Of a stretch of DNA of 64,000 bases, positions 57,141 to 64,000 are shown one piece after another. The notes below the pieces were generated by a model. It made no database searches. It saw nothing but the letters and a program-made list of their open reading frames with translations, and was not told where the DNA came from. The stretch lies in assembly GCA_022701365.1 (NCBI GenBank), contig JAKUHH010000090.1:124001-188000 (forward strand), in the 5' to 3' direction. The stretch comes from Mycocentrospora acerina (taxonomy: Eukaryota; Ascomycota; Dothideomycetes; Pleosporales). The translations under genes and the position numbers were made by a program. Numbering within the stretch: the stretch's first letter is position 1; the number at the start of each line of letters is the position of its first letter.

Positions 57141-60100
57141 GGACGGTTCATGTACTGGGGGCCAGAGCTGTGGTATATGAAAGCTAGTAAACAATGCGGC
57201 AAAACGACTAACGCACAACGGGACGATTCAAAAGGGACAGGATGGCAGGGTTCGACCGGGCTGCGCGTAATTAAAGACAGGTACTCGAAGCTCGACCGGC
57301 GGACTTCGAAGTGGATTGAAGGAGCGCAACCAAATTATGTGATTTTCTTTCCTGGCAGGACAGCCAACATACATATGTACCTTATAAGTGCCACAAGCGG
57401 CGCAATGTTAGCAAAAACTACTCAATCTATTCTTGGATTCTGTCTATCAGGCTCGAGGGTCAGGAGGAACCGTCCAACAGGATAGAATTGCCAACGCCAT
57501 GCACGTCGTGGGTACATCACGGCTATTGGCTGAGCTGCTGTAATCTGTAGGCAGATGTCGACATTTGGGGCATTTCTGATCTGGAGCTATTTTGGGGCTT
57601 ACTTACCCGCCGCGCTCCAACCAGTTTCCGCACCGAGCGCGAGAGGGGTGCATACCTGAACGGCTATCGATCGGCTAAGTGCCCCACGCGATGATTTTGG
57701 TGTGTTAAATTGTCTCTTTTGGGCCATGGATCAGACCAAGCTGCCGTTGTGTGAACTTTGCAGACCAGAACTACTTTTTTAGCTCAAAATCAACCCCGAC
57801 CTCCAAGAATTCATGATTCGTATGTATTGCGAGGATGTGCTTGCAGCGGCTGATAAGTGGGCGGCCCGGACGTTGCTAGTTTGGTAATGAAGATCGCGGG
57901 CTACTACATGCCAAGACCACATGCGAAGAAATGAGATGTGGGCATATGGTGCACTGGTGCACTGGAGTATGAATTTGGTGCCTGCATCAGTGTTCAATCT
58001 GGGTGCGAGTAGCGACTCGTGATATGGTAACATGCGGGCATTTCTTGAATCCATTCGCTTGTGGAATATGAGACCCGAACGTTGGGGCGTTGAGAAGGGT
58101 CTTGCAGACTACAGCTTTGGTCCAATTCCCTTTCGAGCTGTCGTGATCATTTCCACTGCAGGATTTGCCCAACGGGCTAGTTACGCGAACGAAAAGAGAG
58201 ACCGCATGGAAGACCAAAGGCGGCAGGTCCGTTGATGAGAGTTTCCGAGCTACGCGAAGGCCGATTATCGTGTGATGGGGCGGACTAGCATGCAGAAGCG
58301 ATGGGACGACGTGGGTGCACGTTGAGTGGTGCACATGCATGTTGTTGGAAGTTGGATTTTGCATGACAAGCTTTCCTTAGCGGTAGCGGGCCGTCCAATC
58401 GCAATGCGCGACAGTCTAGTACACATCGTGGAGCAGGCAAGCCATGCAGATAGACTCGGCTGCGATTTCGTGCATTGATCCTAAGTATAGACCGCTAATT
58501 ACCCTTTTGAGACTTTGAAAATGCTCTTAATTAGTGAGTTCAAGCCAATGGTCATCATGGCTGCTACTAGGAAGAAGTCTATTCCGTTCCAGGTAAGTAC
58601 TCCGTTGCGATCGACCATTGGTTACCGACAATCATAACCAATACTTGATAGTCCACGAATGGCTTCAGCAGATACCTCCTCGGGAGGATCGCTCACCTGA
58701 GAGCATGAATTCATGCTTGCAGTGTTGGACTTTGTACAAGCCTGCGGGTACCTTTTCGTCAGGCTACAGATTTCAAAGTCTTGCATCGGACGAAATGAAC
58801 CGGCACCCCGAAGAAAACATGCTTTGGATAGGATAACTAGCTAGTAATTATAACGCATGATCAGCTTAGGAAAGTCGTGATTGGTCCGGCGTTTGATTCT
58901 TGCTACTTGCTTGAAGGCGTGATATAGAGTTGGATAGTCTACCAAAAGTCGCTTTTGTGACCAAACAGCACCATTCCGTCGGCATAGTTTTTGCAAATAA
59001 AACGCTTCATTCTAGAGTCTAGACAGCCCAGTAGACAACTCTCACCGTCTCTTGGGCCAGGCTATGGAAGTGGGTTGGGTTAATGTGCTTATCCTGGTCG
59101 CGGTTTAGTAGTGTGGTGGTTGAAAGCCATGTCTGTGGTTTGATTCGTCCCCAACAATCACCCTCTCAGGGCCCATCGTGGCAGAGAGCGGAGCTTATGA
59201 AAAGAAGAGAGTCATCTCGGCAGAAAACTGCATGAGTGCTTGGTCACGGGAGGTGAATGTCACATATTTTCATGGCTCTGTCGGCCTTCGACTTGATTCA
59301 TCTTGATTCAGCTTGACAGTGGTGAAATATATCATCTTGTGGGACCACTGTAGAGCGTCGGCAGCGTAGGCGGCCCACGGTGGTGGCAAGATTGAGTAGA
59401 GTCATGATGGCACTGTACAGGCTTCCGGAACGAGTCAATTCTGCATCCTTTTAGCACCAATAATTCAAGTCGCACGGCAGACGCGAGGTTGATAGATGTG
59501 ATCAAGTGTGAGGTTGGGAATGGAAGTCGAAGAAGGATGACGACAGCGATCTCTGCGTGCAGCTACCCGTCCGTGGCTGACAGGGCTGCAAGTAGCCGGA
59601 CGCAAAAATGTGATGTCCCATACATATCGCGTGCTGCATCATGGCTGGCGACCGCTTCGGTTCCTTTGACGGCGTACTTTCTCTTGGCAATCCGTGTCAC
59701 GCTTCTAAATGTCCCCAGCCTCTCTGGCCAGCCAACTTGCTCACAGCCCGAAGCATCGCCGGTCGTCCTAGATTGAAGCCCAAGCAAGAGTCATCTGACA
59801 ACGGGGCGGACGACACCGCCAGTACGACTCGTGTCGCTGGGGCCCGCGATACGTAGGTACGTATTTGGTTGTGGCTGCGCAGCCAACGAACACCAACACC
59901 GCACGCGGGCAGGTCGGGTCCGCGTTGTTTTCTGCAACTACTCGAGAGCCACATGTGCGATGATCGCCTGCCTCAACGCGACCATGAACTTTAGACTGGC
60001 CGAGAAGTTGTGGACTTCTGCCGTTCATTGTGGGCCATTCCGCGCGTGCCGAAGCGAGGGGCGGACGGACCCTGAAGAAAAGACCTTTAGCGTACTGTTA

Positions 60101-60600
60101 GCATGCACAAGGCTTTGCCTAGAGGATATTAATGGCAGTTTTATACCCCGATCGGGCTCAATTAGCCCTCGCTGCAATTTCAAGCACAGCGAATGGGCGT
60201 CTGTTTGGGGCCTCACGCATCTTGCTCTGCAAGCGCCGGCCTCACCTCGACAAGCATGTGGGCGGAAAGCTCCGGGCGCGGATTGGCGGAGAAGCTGTGT
60301 CTCTGAGACTCGAGACCCCTCTAAGTGGACGCATCATGCCTGTAGTGTGCTGTCTCTGCAGTAGACGGTGATACTATCGCACCTCGAAACTCCACTATCA
60401 ACGGTCGTTCACACATACGCTTCTACAAGAAGACTCGCAAGCGCCCTCCACCCGAAGGGCTCTTTCTCCCTTTTTTGACAATCTCGTTACTACCGTGTAC
60501 ATGCCATGCCTGAGACTATCACCCGGAATTGTTGTTAGACCTTCGTTGAGCAACTGTATTCCTTGTCGCTGAGCGTGTGTGCGCACCAGAAACCGCGATC
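57141..60600. other. Largest intergenic gap, about 3.5 kb
   Basis: Promoter of the Zn2Cys6 gene on the left and long upstream region of the SAM-PH gene on the right, so it separates divergent genes. Short frames only; none has domain or splice support. No tRNA-like fold found by eye. Confidence 0.5.
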
Positions 60601-63249
60601 ATGGTATGTCGCGGATGCGCACGAGCTGGCTGGCCAACTGGCGCTGACATTCCTCTAGCAGGTCATGACCCCCCTAACGGCGCTGGAGCCGGGCGTCGAA
60701 ATGTTCGAGAGGGGGAAACCACAATCGTTCTTTCCGTCTACTCTAACTGCCCGGTCATCAAGAGAACGTCCCGTTTCATATGTTAGCATTGCATATACCG
60801 ATATTGAGGATGATTCAAGTGAATTTGAAGAATACAGTGGCTCGTCTGTGAGTTTAAGCTTCAACTCTTGACGTGCCTAGCTAATAGCAAACAGAGTGAC
60901 AACAGGCGAAGCCAGACAACCATATCAACTTTTGAAGAAGCTCAGACGCCAGAGATAGAAGAAGGGCGCCCCGAATTTGCTGAATGGTACTTGCCAAAGT
61001 CAGTAGAGGGTCCCAAGGGGCCGCATCTGTTCCGTGCCTCATACTCTTCCAACGACTTTCCGTTTGACTATGCACTGCAAATGTCGCCATTGTTGCCCAA
61101 AGAGACTCCACTCCGACTTCAGACATCCTTTAGAGAGACTACACCTGCAACAGTCGTCCCAAAGACAGAGTACAACAACATTGCCTCGGCTGTAGCTCAC
61201 CTCGACAACGCTGAAGTGCGCGCTTGGAGTTCGCGTGACGTTGCCACCTGGATGTATCAAAACGGGTTCGAGGACGAAGTCATTGACAAGTTTGTTGCTC
61301 ACGACATCTCCGGTGCTGTATTACTCGACTTGCAGTTTGATGACTTGAAAGAGTTGGAGATTGAGTCCTTTGGGAAGAGACATCAACTGTGGAATCAGAT
61401 CGACGCCCTACGTACGGTAGATGGGCTAGTTTCTCCGACTGCTCCCGCGCCTATTCCAACTCCGTTTGAGGATGTCGACCGGCCATGCCCAGTAGTTGGA
61501 GACAGATCTAAAAGCAAGAATCGAGATCGTCGACGTCGTGACAAGTCACGAGCTGCAGGTGAACACGGCGATGACGCGATGACGCCAATCACTCCTGGAG
61601 GCGGTCGCCGACGGAGGGGTCGTCGGAACAGGCATCTAGGGGATGATATGATCACTCCTGCCGAGTCGGTGTCCATTGTGGCTATCGAGCAGTTGCTGCC
61701 AAAGCCACATAATTGCGCCAAGGGAGAGCGATGCGCCAAGTGGAGGAAACAACAACGTCAACTTGCTAGACTTCAAGAGGAACATGGGTTTCCAATCTCG
61801 CCAGAAAAAGGTGGCCAAATCTTCATTGCGGGAGATCCAGGCAACCCCCTGACAGCGCATCGTGCCATCGAAAACGTACATCGTCCAACTTCGGACGCAG
61901 CTCAATCTGTCATAGTACCATCCCTGGTAGCATCGTCTGATTTACTGGGGCCTGGCCAACTACCCGGTTTCACTCTCCAAGAAGGCATGCTCCAAAAGTT
62001 GGACCACCGTGATCCTCAAGATAATGTGCGACACTTTCTTACCCTTCAAGGCGTGGACCAGCCATACGCCAGTGCGACACCCATCGAGGCTCCCCCAACA
62101 CCTCCTGGCGACATGTTCCCTACTCGGCCTCATCTGGTGATACCGCAGCAACAGCACTACCCTCAAGTTTCAGCTTTTTCTGCATCGACTTCTGCGCATA
62201 CTACGAGGTCGTTTGATCCATACCATCTTCCTACACCCCTCTTGCACCCCCCAGAGTTCATGCCAGCCCCACATTTTAACCTCAAAAGCCTTCCTAGACT
62301 CACTATTCCCGTGGGTCGTTCCGCATCCGCCCAGCCTCAAGGCAACCCACGTAGCGCCATTCCAGCGAGCCCGTACGTTGTACCGGACACTGCATTCTCG
62401 CCATGTAGGACAGCCTCGCCAGGTGGCGTCTACCGATTCGGTACGCCGTTTTCCGAAATGGACGTGCCTGTGACGGCTGTCCCATTAGGCCCCGTATCTC
62501 GTGACACAAGCCAGTCGGTGCCACCTAACATGCAATACAAGATTCAACCCCAAAGGGCTGGATCTCGTCACGAACGCAGACGTCCTTCTCTGCCCTTGCC
62601 AGCACTCAATGAAGACCAAGTGTTCAGTCCAGTAGCAACCCATTCGGATGATGATACCCTCCGTGGGACACAGTTTTTTGACACAGATGATAGCGCCAAC
62701 TCGTCGCCTCAGATGGCTTCCAAGTATGGAGTTACTGAGCTAGCAGAGATTACATCCATACCGCTCAAAGGCGGGTTTTCCTACGATGGAGTGAACCACC
62801 ATGGCTGGATGAAGAAGCGCCGCACCCGACTCCTGCGTCACGAATGGCAAGACCATCATTTCCGTCTTCAAGGCACAACGCTGGCTATGCATCCCAATGA
62901 ACTACCCTCATCGTCAGCACTGCATACGATTGACGTCGACGATTATGCTGTAGCCTGCTCGTCTCTTGCTTCAAGCAAGCTCTCTGCCAAGCTGCGCGCT
63001 CTGAAGCTCACGTCGAGCCATCAGAAAGAAAAGGATAGCGCCGCAGCATCTGCATTCGAGTTTCAGCTCGTGCCTGCCGCTCCAGGCAGGGGCGATGTCA
63101 AGAAGGTCATGCCCAACGGTAAGGTACATCACTTTGCCGTCAAAGACCGTGATGAACGCATTGATTGGATGCGCGAGCTCATGTTGGCCAAGGCTATCAA
63201 AGCCAAGAACGATGGCTACGAAGTCAACATCAATGGTGCCGACATGTGA
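60601..63249 (+). CDS. SAM and PH domain protein (Boi/Pob1-like)
   Basis: Exons 60601-60603 (possible ATG-only exon), 60662-60847 and 60895-63249, 847 aa; from the alternative start ATG at 60665 it is 845 aa. Upstream of exon 2 the acceptor reads TAGCAG, allowing two positions. The SAM domain (about 170-235) is VRAWSSRDVATWMYQNGFED and LDLQFDDLKELEIESFGKRH. A basic cluster with RRRRGRRNRH and a Cys-containing CAKGERCAKW follow. The middle is long and disordered, Pro/Ser-rich. The PH domain (about 695-835) starts HHGWMKKRRTRLLRHEWQDH and ends VKDRDERIDWMRELMLAK. Boi1/2 and Pob1 link Cdc42, formin and exocytosis at growth sites, but have an SH3 domain that I do not see here. Role by analogy only. 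Confidence 0.9.
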
Positions 63250-64000
63250 ATTGACTGTCAGACAAGGGCCAACGATGTAGAGTGATTGCCGGATGATCCT
63301 CTCCTCTCAATTCGTTGGTCCCTATCGTCCTTGCCTACAGACACTAGCCTTTACATGTTCTAGTCTGCGCCGACCATGTACGACTCTGATTTCTATATCC
63401 TGTTTCTGTTTCGTGTTTCCGTTTTTGTTTCCAGTTTCTGTTTCCATGCATGTTCATGTTTCCAATCATGTTTTTATTATTGTTTCTCGATTTTGCTTCT
63501 AACAGATGACGGCCACGATTATACCCTTTCATGCTTTCCTTACTCAGTATGTTTATGTGCATTGAAATATTCATCTCCTCTCCCCTTAATTCTAGCATTC
63601 GATACCAAAAATCCTGTTTCATTTTCTCATCCATCATAAAGATCTGGACGCTGAGCGGGACCGCGAGGTTCAAGGGAGTGCATGCGCACAGGACTTATAT
63701 CATACAACATTGGAGGATAACGACTAGGACATGACTTGGAGTATCTTATGGATGGGGGGGATTTTTTTCCTCCCCATGATTTGGGCGTTTTACTGCGTGT
63801 GTTTTTGGGTATGTGAGGTATCAGCATTTCCGAAAGCAGTTGTTGCTTCGGGGATGAAGAATGCCATTGTCAACTAGATTGAAACAGTAGATAATACACG
63901 TTTTTTTTTCTTTCATATTTTTTACATATATATATACGTAGCTAGCGACCTCTAACGAACGAAACGAATGACATGAAACCATAGACACTATACCCTTCTT
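63250..64000. other. AT-rich 3' flank
   Basis: 3' region of the SAM-PH gene with TTTC/TGTTTC-rich tracts near 63405-63490 and T-rich runs at about 63900. No further gene before the window ends. Confidence 0.6.

Noticed and set aside
59831..60364. 177-codon plus-strand frame in the large gap
   Set aside because: Cys/Arg-rich composition, overlapping frames on the opposite strand, no domain.
1..64000. Biosynthetic gene cluster around the acyl-CoA ligase, oxygenase and Zn2Cys6 factor
   Set aside because: They are 25 kb apart with housekeeping genes between; no PKS, NRPS, terpene synthase or transporter is present.
1..64000. Transposons, CRISPR, viral remnants
   Set aside because: No terminal repeats, transposase or reverse-transcriptase motifs, or regularly spaced repeat arrays were seen.

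Overview
This window is nuclear DNA of a filamentous ascomycete. The genes carry short GT-AG introns (about 45-65 bp, a few longer), spacing is compact but not operonic, both strands are used freely, and the proteins have fungal architectures: Clr5-ankyrin, Zn2Cys6-type regulator, HIRAN-SNF2-RING, RRM-YTH, and a Pho80-type cyclin. Protein style and gene content suggest Dothideomycetes, probably Pleosporales. That placement is inference from the sequence, not a database result. I see no transposon, CRISPR array or virus.

Left part (1-13.8 kb): gene-poor and AT-richer. It holds a small nuclear-looking fungal protein (2747-3499), molybdenum cofactor sulfurase hxB (4818-7382), and a large three-exon Clr5-ankyrin gene (8476-12075) next to a degenerate 15-bp minisatellite and a small one-helix membrane protein.

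Middle (13.8-33 kb): housekeeping cluster. Ribosomal protein uL5/L11 is divergent from snRNP SmB, followed by mitochondrial pyruvate carrier MPC1. PEX1 is divergent from MCM7, with G1/S-type promoter boxes between them. Then come the ER chaperone SHR3, an RRM protein, tRNA-Gly(UCC), a peroxisomal (AKL-ending) acyl-CoA ligase, and a membrane-anchored prolyl-4-hydroxylase-like oxygenase.

Right part (33-64 kb): larger intergenic gaps between regulatory genes. These are a Pho80-like cyclin, proteasome beta1 (PRE3) divergent from a BEM46 hydrolase, an RRM-YTH RNA reader, an HLTF/Rad5-like DNA-repair translocase, splicing factor PRP39, an unrecognised 381-residue protein, a Zn2Cys6 factor with an N-terminal cluster, and a SAM-PH polarity-type protein.

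The genes do not form one pathway. Functional links are loose: SmB and PRP39 both belong to the U1 snRNP/spliceosome, MCM7 and the HLTF-like protein act at replication forks, and PEX1 serves import of peroxisomal enzymes such as the AKL ligase. Exon coordinates below were derived by hand from splice sites, reading-phase agreement and family conservation. The most unusual structural features are very small exons: ATG-only first exons in rpl11 and possibly the SAM-PH gene, 9 nt in smb1 and 15 nt in pre3. I did not find a clear, wholly new biological system.
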